From the NCBI GenBank assembly GCA_950106755.1, contig OX467091.1:10743538-10807537 (forward strand): DNA of 64,000 bases. The letters are read 5' to 3'. Positions 51,201 to 63,075 of the stretch are shown in pieces. The position numbers were made by a program, and so were the translations under genes. This DNA comes from Climacium dendroides (lineage: Eukaryota; Streptophyta; Bryopsida; Hypnales; Climaciaceae). Numbering within the stretch: position 1 is the stretch's first letter; each line of letters opens with the position of its first letter. The notes beneath the pieces were generated by a model. That model was not told the origin of the DNA and made no database searches. It worked only from the letters and a program-made list of their open reading frames with translations.

Positions 51201-54200
51201 GCAAGAAAATGGTTGATGTAACTTGAATACTAGAAACGTCTTAACGACAAAATGCTTCACCTATATATCTTTTAAAAAAACAAGTAATGTAATAGGTAAA
51301 AAGTTGCTAGTGTGCTTAAAGATTTCACTTGGGTTTCTAATTTACAAGAGGAGAAATGTGGCACTGGATGATAACATTGTTAAGTAAAATTAGTCTAGTC
51401 AACTTAACTATAGATTGAATAGACATAGCCTTACATTATACCTAAAGTCACAATTTTAGATTACTCCAAGAGTCTTAGAAGTGTAAGTACTTGGTTATCA
51501 TATATGAAATCTCTTCTATGTGTACACACTATGTAGACTTCTTATGGCATTAGAGTCGTGGAATGATTTTTTTTAATCTTTCACCAAATCTGTATCAATA
51601 TGTGTTTTTCTCCACCTTTTGTTGGAGAATGTTTGAATGAAGATGTCTTTGATTTTGTTCATAAATGTGTCCAATTGAATCGGCACTATGGTTGATTTTT
51701 TATTTGTCAATGTATTTTTTCAAGTACATATTGAACCTCTCTTATAAAAAATTACAACATTTAATATAAAGTCAATTGGACATGTCAAAAATCCATTTAG
51801 CATTGATAATGCTCTTGTCTCTTGGATTGAAACACTAACTAAATTTGATGAAAGTAATTTTTGCTTCTTTGCCATTGATGAATATTTATTTATGCCTTCG
51901 TCAAATTAACTAAAAACTCTAGTGAATTATAGACTCATCTTCCAATTTTGCTCCCCAAGCGTATAATATATCTCCTCTTTTTACATCAAATTATGCCACT
52001 TGGAAAATAAAATTTAGATGTTCTCATCTCGTCCAAACTTTAACTAGTTGTTGATGGATCAAAACATGCTCTAGCTTCCTGTGATGTTAATGGCTTTGTA
52101 GCGTGAAGCTCTAAGGATTCTAAAGCATGTTTGGATATATTTTACATAGTAGTGAAAGAAACTCATTTCCTCTAGTCCCTTTAAATCTTCAAAAGAAGTA
52201 TAGGATTGTATTAAACAATTTAATCAAAAAACAAATAATAAAAGCAAATCAAGTTAATTTCCATAAGTACTTGTGATATATGATTGGCCATGTTAGATTC
52301 AAAGGACATTGTGATGTTATCAAATCTTGGTAGTTTACTTTATAAAAAGCAACTATTGCAAGAGGGGGGGAGTACTAACAAATAACAAGTAAATCTTCTT
52401 CTTGGAGCTTTACTGGATCCATCAAGCACATTTCTAACAATCCAAAGAGGAATCTCTAATTTGACTTTTACTACTCTTCTTTCTAATATTACACAACAAA
52501 ATTCCATTAACCAATCAAAAATAAATATTCTAACACTAGTGCATTCTATGTTAAAAGAAAATTCAAAATAACATTTTCTTCCAAACCAAAGAGGTTTACA
52601 AAATAATCTTTAGATTGGATACCTTATAATAATACTTCATCATCAAATAGATCCCCTCCAAAAGAATTCAAAATTCTTCTCCAATTATTTGCCACTATTG
52701 TAGCATCCCTAGTCATAAAGTTCCAGACTACACAAAGAAGCAATGAAATCAAAGTGGTACTTCTCACAAAATGCATATCAATACCTTTACCAACGACCAT
52801 TCGTTTTATTTATTCTTTGTAATTTTTGTTGATTCAAACCAAGTAGCATCTTAATATCTAGATTTTAGGGCTAGTCAATGAGATTGCTATTCAAGGATTG
52901 TAAAGAACTTTTTTTTCCTCATCTTATCATTTTAGAGGATAATTAGGGAATAACAACACATGTAGTGCAAAAATTTGACATAATGTATGATTCCTAATCT
53001 GAATGCTTAGAATCTTTGTTTTATAACACATCTCCGTTTAGTCTCATAATTGGTGGACATTTCAAGATTAATTCAAATTTACTGGTTCTAAAAAATTATT
53101 AATATTACTTTGACACAATAATTATTTGAAAATGTGTATCACACAATTGTGGATTTGTGGTGTTGTAAGATGCATTGACTAGGAAAATTACCTACAAGAG
53201 GATCTAGAAGGAAAGCTTGACTACTCATCGGTCTTCTCATAATTGTTTTTATTGTCTACGTGGCCTTTGTTATAGTGATATATTACTACTAACATAAAAA
53301 TAAATAACTGAAACTTCTTTATCAGGATTGGCATAAATTAAAAACATATTCATATAGGGTTAAAACCTACTTTGGGTAAGAGCAAGCTAAGATTCTTTAA
53401 CCCCTAAAGGACCAACTTGTTGAATTTGGCAACATAGCAATTTGGGGCAAGTACGTGTGACTAGAGATTTCCATTTTTGGGGCCAAAACTTTAATAGAAG
53501 ATGTGGAAGAGGAATATCCTTGATTTGAATTAAAATTTAGGACATTTAAAAATATGAGTCAAAAGTAATAGCCTAGTATGTTATTTTTTTTTGTGAATGG
53601 GTAGTCTAAGCTTATTAAAAAAATTGAAATTCATTTTCAAGATTTATATATAAGTAAAAAGCTTCAAATCATTCCATTTCGATCAATGACTCAAAAGTTA
53701 TGAGGAGTTTTAGTTTGTGGTTAGTTATAGATTTCCTATTCTAAAATAAATTTTGAAGCCCTCTATTTAACTCAATTTTCAATACTTTTTGAAAAAAATA
53801 AAATTATAAGATATAGATTGTTTATTACAACATTACAACCATTAGGATTGGCAATTTCCAATTCCATCACTAAATTCTTAACAATCTAGTATTTTGAATC
53901 ACTTTCTACTTCTTTTTACTTACTATTTTTTTCCTATATGTTGTACTATTCCAAATGACTTGAAATTTTTTGAGCATGTAACCAAATTGCCTTGAAGAAT
54001 GAATCCAAAGATGCACTACCAATATGGACAATTTTTCATACAAATGTAAGCTTGTGAAGTGTAGGACCAAAAAAAAGATTTTTGTGAATTTCAAAGCAAA
54101 TATCTTGCAATCCACAAGGTGGAATTTGAATTTTTTTCCACATGTTCTCAAGTTAGTATACTATAAGATCCTACAATTACACGTGTCCAATTTTTTTTTT

Positions 54201-55524
54201 CTTTCCAAAATTGGTACTTGTACTAAAAATAGCAATTTTAGAGCATTTTGGGTGAAAACATAGCCAAGGAGCTTAAGGGATTAACAACTTTTTAGTTTTC
54301 TTTTGTTTTGTAAGTAGTGAGATTATGTATATGTTGGACATATAGGAACTAATATAGTGAGGTGTAGGAATGATTTTATGTATATTGACAAGTATGTGTT
54401 AAGGATCAAATAAGAATGAAGTAGTTGTCTTGATTTGATTGTAGGATTGGATATGTGAAATGTGTATGAGGCTTTTTTTTATGACACATGAGTGGTGCTT
54501 CTAGTTGTTGCAATAATGAGAATATGTGGTTAGGTATTACAATCTATATTGTATATGTTTTGTATGAGTGATTGGTATTTGGTGTTTCAATCCAGAATAT
54601 GATAGATTCTAAGGTGGAAATTTGTAGTTCTAAAATGCAAATCTTAGGAATTGCATAATATCATCTATAAAAGGTGTAGTAGGTAGGGCTATTTGAATGG
54701 GGTGGTACAAAGACATGGTAAATTTGGGCATAATGTTGTTTCACAATAGAGAACAAGTGGAGCATGTAGAAGAATCAAACCAAAAGGGGATGTTGTATGG
54801 GATGGAATTTGTCTTAAAAAGGTCCCGCATAATTATAAGGATGTTTAATTGGGATAATTATGGTATGGAAGAGGAATAGTTTATAAATTTCTTGGACAAC
54901 TTTATTATGGTGTTGGATAAAAAAGGCATTAATGTGGTTTAGTACACAACAAAAAGACTTTTAGATTTGTGTTAGTGGTGTGGGGTATATATTTGTAAAC
55001 CTTGTATATATATGTGCATCCAATAGATGTTTTATGACACTCTAAAAGTAATATCCTTAAAATAGAATTATTCCAAAATATTCCAAAAATATATTCTTGT
55101 ATGATTTTGTAGACCCTATACTACTTCTAAAATAGTATAATTTTTAGGCCCAAGGATTGAAATGCACTATATAGATTGGACTTGCGTGGTTTTCTACTTT
55201 TTTGCTAATGTCCCCTAGGTGATTGTGTGTATTGGAGTTTTCATAATGGAATATTGTAATTGATAGTGAGTGTTACCCTTGATGTTTCTTTTTGGTGGTA
55301 TACATGTACTACAAAAGTGTAGATTTTATATATTTCATGGAAAAATTCCTATACTTGAGTATAATACTTCCAATCATAAATATGTTCATAAAAGAAATGT
55401 TATTTATTTTACAGAAGATAAAATTTGGTCAAAGATGTTGGATTTGCCATCTTCTAAGCATCTCTACCACAAGTCTGACATTCAATCAAATTAGATGAGG
55501 ATCTAATTGATTTGATTTTACAAG
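48261..55524. other. Long AT-rich region, no recognised gene
   Basis: Open frames are short (81 codons at most) and show no domain I recognise. Part of 51.8-52.1 kb could be badly decayed retroelement sequence, but I cannot support that. Confidence 0.45.
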
Positions 55525-55525
55525 C

Positions 55526-55857
55526 AGATTTGACTTTGCTGGTGTGATAATGCCATCAAGTGTAAGTGAGACATCTACAATTGGGGGCATAGTCACACCA
55601 ACAAGGTCAAATCTATTATAGTGCATCACATCCTACAGTTGGGGGCACAGTCACACCAGCAAGGTCAAATCTACTATAATGCATTACATCCTACAGTTGG
55701 GGGCACAGTTACACCAATAAGATCAAATCTACTATAGTGCATCACATCCTACAATTGGGGACACAGTCACACCAACAAAGTCAAATCTACTAAGTGCATC
55801 ACATCCTAGAGTTGGAGGCACAATCACACCAGCAAGGTCAAATCTACTATAGTGCAT
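55526..55857. repeat. 58-bp tandem array preceded by an inverted partial unit
   Basis: About five units run from 55577 to 55857. Each contains CATCCTACAGTTGGGGGCA and CACACCAGCAAGGTCAAAT with small changes. The unit is about 58 bp, with one shorter member. At 55526-55547, GATTTGACTTTGCTGGTGTG is the inverted form of part of the unit. There is no open reading frame across it. Confidence 0.85.
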
Positions 55858-56260
55858 TTAACTTAAGTTTAAATTCTACACAAGGATTCCAATTAAAACT
55901 TAAATGCATTCAATGATGGAAGTGGGGATTATCAAAGCTCAATTGTATCATACAAGACAAGTGCAAACTTCTAAAATTTGATGTCACTAGAGAATTGAAA
56001 TAAAATTTCAATTGTACCAATTTCTTATATTTAAAAATAAAGTGGTGCTATTTGCAAGGATTGCAAGTCTAAAACAACGTAGAAGATTGATTACTACAAA
56101 TTTTAAGCCCTTCAATTAATAATGTGACATTTGGAGACATTCATGCCCCACTTAATGGACATCGAGACTCTTACAAGTAACACTAGCTCCCTTTAGATGT
56201 CAACCACTTTCAACCACAAAAAAAATTCTTTTTCTCAATTCCAATGTTGGAAGTAGTAGA

Positions 56261-57027
56261 TTTGGTGCTTTGATAGCGATGTTTCTTGCTGTAGTGCACA
56301 TTAGACTACCTTTGCGCCAATTGTTTGGCAAGAATTCCAATACCCACAGTCACAAATTTGGTACCTTTACAACGACATTTCATGCTACAAATGCATAGCA
56401 AACGACCTTGTTGTCAATCAATTTCTGTAGGAATTCTTAAAGTCAAAGCATTAGATTTGGTGCCTTGATAGCGACATTTCTTGCTACAATGCCGACAACG
56501 TCCACACCAATCCCGTAACATCGTATAACCCATACAATGATCCTCCACCATCCTTTACTAAGTGCTTGGGAAGGGCTCATTAGTTAATTCATAGATTGGG
56601 ATTGGATGCGGAGCCACATAAAACAATTTTGTTCAATGTAATTTGGTGCTTTAATAGCGATGTTTCTTGCTATAGTGCACATTAGATGACCTTTGCGCCA
56701 ATTGTTTGGCAAGAATTCCAATACCCACAGTCACAGATTTGCTACCTTCACAATGACGTTTCATGCTACAAATGCATAGCAAACAACCTCGTTGTCAATC
56801 AATTTCTGTAGGAATTCTTACAATGGAAGCATTAGATTTGGTGCCTTGATAGCGACGTTTCTTGCTACACTGCCTAACCGACAACGTCCACACCAATCCT
56901 GTAACATCGTATAACCCAGACAATGATCCTCCACCATCCTTTCCTAAGTGCTTGAGAGGGACTTATTAGTTAATTCATAGATTGAGATTGGATGCGGAGC
57001 CACATAAAACAATTTTGTTCAATGTAA
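56261..57027 (+). repeat. Tandem duplication, units of 381 and 386 bp
   Basis: Copy 1 is 56261-56641 and copy 2 is 56642-57027. They match throughout with scattered substitutions and a 5-base insertion (TGCCTAACCGACAAC against TGCCGACAAC). Within each copy a motif of the form TTTGGTGC(T/C)TTGATAGCGA...TTTCTTGCT recurs two or three times, so the unit itself arose by older internal duplication. Confidence 0.88.
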
Positions 57028-57787
57028 TGGGTCCCTTTTTCAAGGATTCAAAATTCTTGGAGAATACTGCCCCCAGGTAATAGTATTCCAGCCTACACTA
57101 ATTTCAAATAGCGTGACGCCAGTCAGTTAGTGTCATACGCCCCCATCGGTAACCTGATAAAAAATTTAGAGTGAGTAAAAAAAATCAACGTCTTTTTCAA
57201 AATGGCACCTACTAAACACCTTCATTTGGCCAGACTTCCAGCTTTAGCTCTCTGCCGAGCAAGCAGAGCAGCCGTTGGAGAGCCGTCCGTCGGTCCCAGA
57301 GGGCGTGCTCTGGCCCCACCGTCAATAATGCCGTTGCTACCCCTTTAGCGTCTCGCATTGATCTTGCTCCCAGCTCCCCAGTTACCGATACATCAGCTTC
57401 CATGTCTTCTTCGCTCTACCCTTCCTCCCGTGGATCCTCTCTCGCACCACCTTGCAGCTAGTAGTGATCACATTGTGCTGTAGAAACAGTGCAAACAGTG
57501 TCCTCACTTTCCTGTGGCTCGGGTGCAACTGACGGAGGTCGTTTGGCTATACTTCTCGCAAGGTCGTGGAGTTTGGGGAGAGTGTCTTGTCATCTGTCTG
57601 TGGGGAGTTGGTTGGTGCTTAGGATTGGAGGTATTGGGCACGCACAAGTTGTTGGGTTGCTTGTTGCAAATGCTGAGGTTTAGGTTTGCCCATGGTTAAG
57701 AATTGGGGGAGAGGAGAGTGAGTGATGTAGTCAGTGGAGGGAGACGATCCGAAAGTGGTGTCGTAGTGAGCGAGCAAGGGCGTCATC
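57028..57787 (+). promoter_or_regulatory. Upstream region of the transporter gene
   Basis: Composition becomes richer in G and C from about 57.2 kb. Short overlapping open frames occur but none links to the transporter frame. It is probably promoter and 5' untranslated sequence, starting only some 750 bp after the tandem duplication. Confidence 0.4.
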
Positions 57788-60700
57788 ATGTCGGCACCGG
57801 CGGTGGTGGTGGCTGGGCCGCCTCCCATCAAGCAGGAGGATTTGCATCACCATGCCTTGGAGCAGTTGCCAGGGCTGGCGTATTGCATCAATGATAATCC
57901 AAGTATCGGTAAGGAACTTCTTAGCTATCTGCAAGTGTTTAGGAATCCATGCTTTGTTCTATTGTTTCGAAGGTATTGTGCCGAAGTTTGTGCGACAACC
58001 TGAACATGAACGAGTGGTACCGGTAGTATCAGTGCTGTACACATCACCCTGGGATGTTCTTGAAGTTTTGACGAAGAATCATGTGGTTGTGGGCTAGCTT
58101 GTGTATTTTGGTTTCTGTACGGGTGTTGCTAGAAGGTATGGGCCTGACATGGAAGACTAGTTGTGCACTTTTAGTTGTGCTCATAGTTGTCTTGAGAAAG
58201 TTGATTCTATGTTTTCCTTCCTAAGTTTTTGGTAATCGGATTTTGGTGCAACAGCAAGAGTTTGGGTTCTTTGAAGAGCTTCACAGCCTGAATTTGCGTG
58301 GGTTACTGATATGATGTTCTGTCTACAGGTACTTCAATAGTTTTAGGATTTCAGCACTATCTTACCATGATCGGTACCACGGTGCTTATTCCACTACTAA
58401 TCTTTCGGGCCATAGGGGGAGAAGCGGTACGGACACCTTTTCTTCCGTTTCTCAATAGTTTCTCGGAGTGTTATCTCATGTGACGACCATTGCAACCTTG
58501 TTTACTTCCTCTGTTGCTTTTGATGACAATGTACTAGTTTAGGGACGAGGGTAGCTTGACTGTGGCAGTTTTGATAGCTAATGAACAAGGACCCGCTGGA
58601 TTTGTTGACGGCTTTGAGTTGTGTGCAGCATGACCTAGCCAGAGTTGTACAGTCTGCGCTGTTCGTTTCTGCTATCAACACTTTGGTGCAGACATTTTTC
58701 GGAGCCAGACTCCCAGTTGTGATGGGAAATTCGTTTTATTTCTTACCTATGCTTTTATCCATCGTTAACAGAGATGGCATCATTAATATCCCAGATCCTC
58801 ATGAGGTACTCCTCGTTTTGTAGTCATCATTTTTATGTTCCCTTCGAAATACGTATTCAGGTTTTGGTTTTCAGACTGTAGCAGAAACTCTTAATGAACA
58901 TCATCTGTGCCATGGTGCAGAGGTTTAAGAGAGGGATGCGAGCCACACAAGGAGCTTTCATCGCTGGATCGGCTTTGAACATAATTCTTGGTTTCAGCGG
59001 TCTCTGGGGCATAACTATGAGGTAGTGTGTTGGATCCAACACCTTGCCCGCAGCCTTCCCCATCGGCTAGTAATGTTTAGTTAACAGGTGTTAGACTCAT
59101 ATCGGCCTCGTTTCTAATTAATATTACTGTTGATGTAACACGAAAGGTGTCAACTTTATGTTTGCACGATACTAATGATCTTGGCAAGATAAATTCATGT
59201 GTGTATGTGCTCCTATTAAACTAACATCACGACAATGCATTTTTTTCCGTACGATTGACCTAATTCCCTACTACAGTACATCTTCATTTACTTACCCTTA
59301 AGAGCATTATGAATCTAAAGCTTGGCTCCTGCTTGTTTTGACATATCGTTGATTCTATTGCAGGTATATTAGTCCCATTGTGATTGCCCCAGTGACAACA
59401 ATGGTAGGACTGGGTCTCTTTGAGCGCGGCTTCCCCGGGGTGAGTTCATTTCTCATACGCCGCTGGACTAACCGTATCAATCCTCTGTGATTAATGTAAT
59501 GGCTTTATTCCTTGTCTAACTTTCTGCGCGCGGCTATGTTCACCAGGTGGCTAAGTGCGTTGAGATTGGTATCCCTGCTCTCCTCATCATTCTTCTCTTT
59601 TCAACGGTAAACTGGCGACCTTACTGGTTTGCTTCGTGTTGCTTGTATCTTCAAACGTCTTGGCAAGCGAGTGTACCCATTGTGTTGAACTAACTTAGCC
59701 CTTCCATTTCTAATGGTTTCAGTACCTGAAACATGTCCACCATCGTGGTCATCACGGCTTCGAGCTCTACCCGATCATCTTGGGCGTGGTGATTGTGTGG
59801 ATCTTTGCGGTCATCCTTACCGTGGCTGGCGCTTACGACCATGCAAGTGAACTTGGCCAGCGGAACTGCAGGACTGATCGTCTAGGCCTGGTTTCTGCGG
59901 CGCCATGGTAGGCTTCTGCCACCTCAGTGACTATATATGTGCAATTTTAGTGAGGTCTGAGTGTCCCGAGTTCTCTTCGCTCATTCTGTCTCGTTCTCAA
60001 ATTTCTCAGGGTGAGATTTCCGTACCCGTTCCAGTGGGGTAGCCCTACGTTCGACGTGGGTGATGTTTTCGGTGTTATGGCAGCTGCGTTTGCTTCTCTT
60101 ATTGAGGTGACTTTCTCAACCTTCATGTTTATTATGGACTAGTACGGAGCCCACTGCATTGCAGCCGTGATTGGACCGAGTGGCCAGGTTGAACTGAATG
60201 AATGAATCTCTTTCTTGGATGAAGAACTGCGGATGAAAACGTTAGCGGTTTAGTGACTGATAGTCGTGACAACTTCCACCTATACAATTAGCAAAATCCG
60301 TTTGCTGGTGTTCATGACCTAATAGAAATGGCTCTGTTTCTCAAATATTGTTTATAATATACTCCAATATTATGTTTCTCTGAAATATCTCTAATTTTGA
60401 ATGTCTGGTATGTTTCAGTCCACGGGTGGATTCTATGCTGTTTCTCGGCTGGCAGGAGCAACTCCACCTCCTCCCTACGTCATTAGTAGAGGCGTTGGAT
60501 GGCAAGGGATCGGGCTGTTGCTGAATGGATTCTGGGGTACCTTCACAGGCACCACAGTGGCACCGTAAGTCTTCTGGACCTTTTCCCTCGTGTTTTCTCA
60601 CGTGCTTGACATTAACTTGATACCTAACCTGACGACACCCTGGTACTGTGCAGTGAGAATGTGGGCCTGGTTGGTTTGACCCGAGTGGGGAGCAGAAGAA

Positions 60701-61534
60701 CGGTCCAGGTTGCTGCAGGCTTTATGTTCTTCTTCGCCATCTTTGGTATGAGTCAATCACTGCATTTTCTCCATGCCGCCTGTGCTGTTTGACTCTTTGC
60801 TTGCCAAGAGCGTACTTGAACTGCCGCTAATGATGGTTGTGTTTTTTGTACAGGGAAATTTGGCGCAGTGTTTGCCTCGATTCCTCAACCGATTGTGGCA
60901 GCTATTCTGTGCATCACCTTCGGCATGGTTGGTGAGTATCCGGTTCCAACCTCTTCAAACGGATGTACTCTCTGGTTCAGTTCACATGTGGACGGTCTGG
61001 TTGTGTGTTGTTGCAGTGACATGCATGACTAATCGTGGATATATGGTGTTGTGCAGTGGGCACGGGAATCTCGCAGTTGCAGTTTGCGAACATGAACTTG
61101 ACTCGTAACATCTTCGTGGTTGGATTCTCCCTCTACATGGGATTATCTGTCCCTCAGTACTTCTCGGAGTTTGCCTTGAGGGCTGGACATGGTCCTGTGC
61201 ATACCAATGCCCGCTGGGTGAGAGCCCGTTCGTACTCATTTATTGCATTGCCTCAATTTGCGTTTCGTCTTCTTGTATTTGTTGTGCCTTCACTGACGGT
61301 TGCTTTTGGTTTGTGAATCAGTTCAACGACATTCTCAATGTCTTCTTCGGCGCTCAGGTGATCGTGACATTCATCGTGGCTACAGTGCTAGACGTTACAC
61401 TGACCCGACATGTTTCCAAGAGGGACAGGGGTATGCTCTGGACGCGTAAGTTCAGGCATTTTGGTCACGACCCTCGCAATTATGAGTTTTACCGACTGCC
61501 AATAGGTCTGCACAAGTTCTTCCCTCCAACATAA
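57788..61534 (+). CDS. Nucleobase-ascorbate transporter (NAT/NCS2 family)
   Basis: Thirteen coding exons: 57788-57908, 58329-58426, 58629-58805, 58921-59021, 59364-59439, 59547-59606, 59723-59907, 60010-60106, 60419-60564, 60654-60745, 60854-60931, 61057-61217 and 61322-61534. All phases agree and the product is 534 residues, normal for plant NATs. It is a multi-pass membrane carrier for uracil, xanthine or related bases, probably proton-coupled. Landmarks are the N-terminal KQEDLHHHALEQLPG, the TM1 QH pair (residues 49-50, GFQHYL), the conserved Glu at 305 (ASLIE-STG), the NAT signature ENVGLVGLTR (355-364) and the C-terminal YRLPIGLHKFFPP. The CRTDRLGLVSAAPW stretch is typical of plant members. 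The part after TM1 (exon 3, HDLARVVQS to PDPHE) is divergent from seed-plant proteins. Substrate cannot be read from sequence. Confidence 0.93.
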
Positions 61535-62730
61535 GTGAAGAATGGTTTGCACCTGGTGAGTCTTAATTGACCGTGCCAAGTACCTCTCAGTGATCATGTT
61601 CTCCCAAGTAAAGGAGTTTACAAGTGCGATCCAATGTTGCGGGTTGATCGGACGGTGATCTTCAAAGGAAGTGAAGGCAATTGAAAGAGGATGGGAGTGG
61701 CACTGGTTTGGGCGGCAATTTTATATCCGTCCTTCGACTTGAGAGCGTGTCGTAAAGAATTTTGTAGACAGACGTAAATACTATATGTTTGGATGACCTC
61801 CTATGTTTGCCAACATGGGGGGTTTAGGTTGGCGGCATGGCATGCGGGTGCAAGGTTTGCCTGGTAGGCTTGTATATGCATTTAGCTGGTGATGGCCATT
61901 GATAATCAAATCCACATCAGCTTCCTTTCGTGAAGTATGGAAGCTCTGATAATATCAGGGTCTGTCTCCATCTGGGGTTGATGCTGCAATGTTTCATGTA
62001 AGTGAAGAATTTTGGCATTCTCAATTTTGGTTCGGAGGTATATGCATTTCTTAATATGGTGATGGCGGCTGTCATGGGTTTTTTTTACTGTCGAGTTTCA
62101 CTGGGCATTCGTTATATCTGTTTGAAGATGCTTTTCGCCGCTTCAAGCTTGGCTTGCTATGATTATTCAGTGCTTTCAGGATGTATGAGTTCTACTACCG
62201 GTTGCTTGCCAATGAGATCGTTTGTTGCTCCATATCATTCCTGACTCGCGTTGAAAGTTCCCCAATGTATCAAAGGCTTCTTCTTGGGAACGATGAATTT
62301 TCATTGCATCAATGTCGTTTGCTGCAGCAAGTCTTAAGAAAACTGAGCACTCTGACCTGACTCGAAATTCTTTGTCAAGTTCGAGGTTCGATGTTATGTC
62401 TCGGGAAGTGGAGTGCTCAGTTGCGGGCACTGGTCTTTCAGTTGCGAGCCACGATCCCTGTTGTTTCTTTGGATATTGATGATCGACTGCTGATCCTCTG
62501 GTCAATGCAGCGTTCGGGAAGTTTTCAGAGCTGTCCCGGTAATATGCCTCGTCTTTGTAGAAGGAGCCGGCGTGTCTTTGTAGGAGGAGCCGGGGTGTCT
62601 TTCGAGGGCACCGGCTGCATCCTCTCCTGTAATTTCTGCATGTATCTTCTGCATGTATCAAATTCTCTCTAGCCACTTTCCTTCTACTTCAAATTTGCGA
62701 AGGCTATAATTCACTTCTTTCAAAGACAGT
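61535..62730. other. 3' flank of the transporter gene
   Basis: The first part is probably 3' untranslated region. A minus-strand open frame of 166 codons (62176-62676) is the longest unassigned one in the window, but it has no recognisable domain. A short tandem repeat (GTCTTTGTAGAAGGAGCCGG type, two copies near 62550-62600) lies inside it. Confidence 0.4.
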
Positions 62731-63072
62731 ACACTAATGATGATAAATAGTGTTTTGTTGTGATTAGTGTTACCTGGACTTTTACCCCGGTCACTCTAAA
62801 CTTCAATTAGTTGGCATTTAGTGTTGTGTTCACTTTTCTGAGTAGTAACTTTTTCGAGCATGTCATAGGTTTATTGGGTTCATACGTTTTTCTTTGCATT
62901 TTTAAGAAAAAGTTAGGTAACACTAAATGTAAACTTGAAAAAAAATTATACCCAATAGTTGACAAATAGTGTCTATGTTGACATTTAGTGTTGGTAACAT
63001 TAACCGGATTGTTGACAATTAGTGTTATGCTTCGTAATTAGTGTTGCCAACACTATTTATCATCATTAGTGT
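62731..63072. mobile_element. CACTA-like MITE with perfect 24-bp terminal inverted repeats
   Basis: The left end (62731-62754) starts ACACTAATGATGATAAATAG; the right end (63049-63072) is its exact complement over 24 bp. AGT occurs directly on both sides (62728-62730 and 63073-63075), a 3-bp target duplication. The interior carries many TTAGTGTT/AACACTAA-type motifs in both orientations, like subterminal transposase sites. It is 342 bp and non-coding. Perfect ends and flanks suggest recent mobility. If the element is counted from the next base inward it begins CACTA, but the 3-bp duplication then fits less well. Confidence 0.85.
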
Positions 63073-63075
63073 AGT

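Noticed and set aside
51790..53100. Possible decayed copia gag (a short NYATWK-like string)
   Set aside because: Only one short match, with no neighbouring domains, LTRs or frame continuity.
55577..55857. CRISPR-like repeat array
   Set aside because: The whole 58-bp unit repeats with gradual divergence and there are no unique spacers. The genome is eukaryotic.
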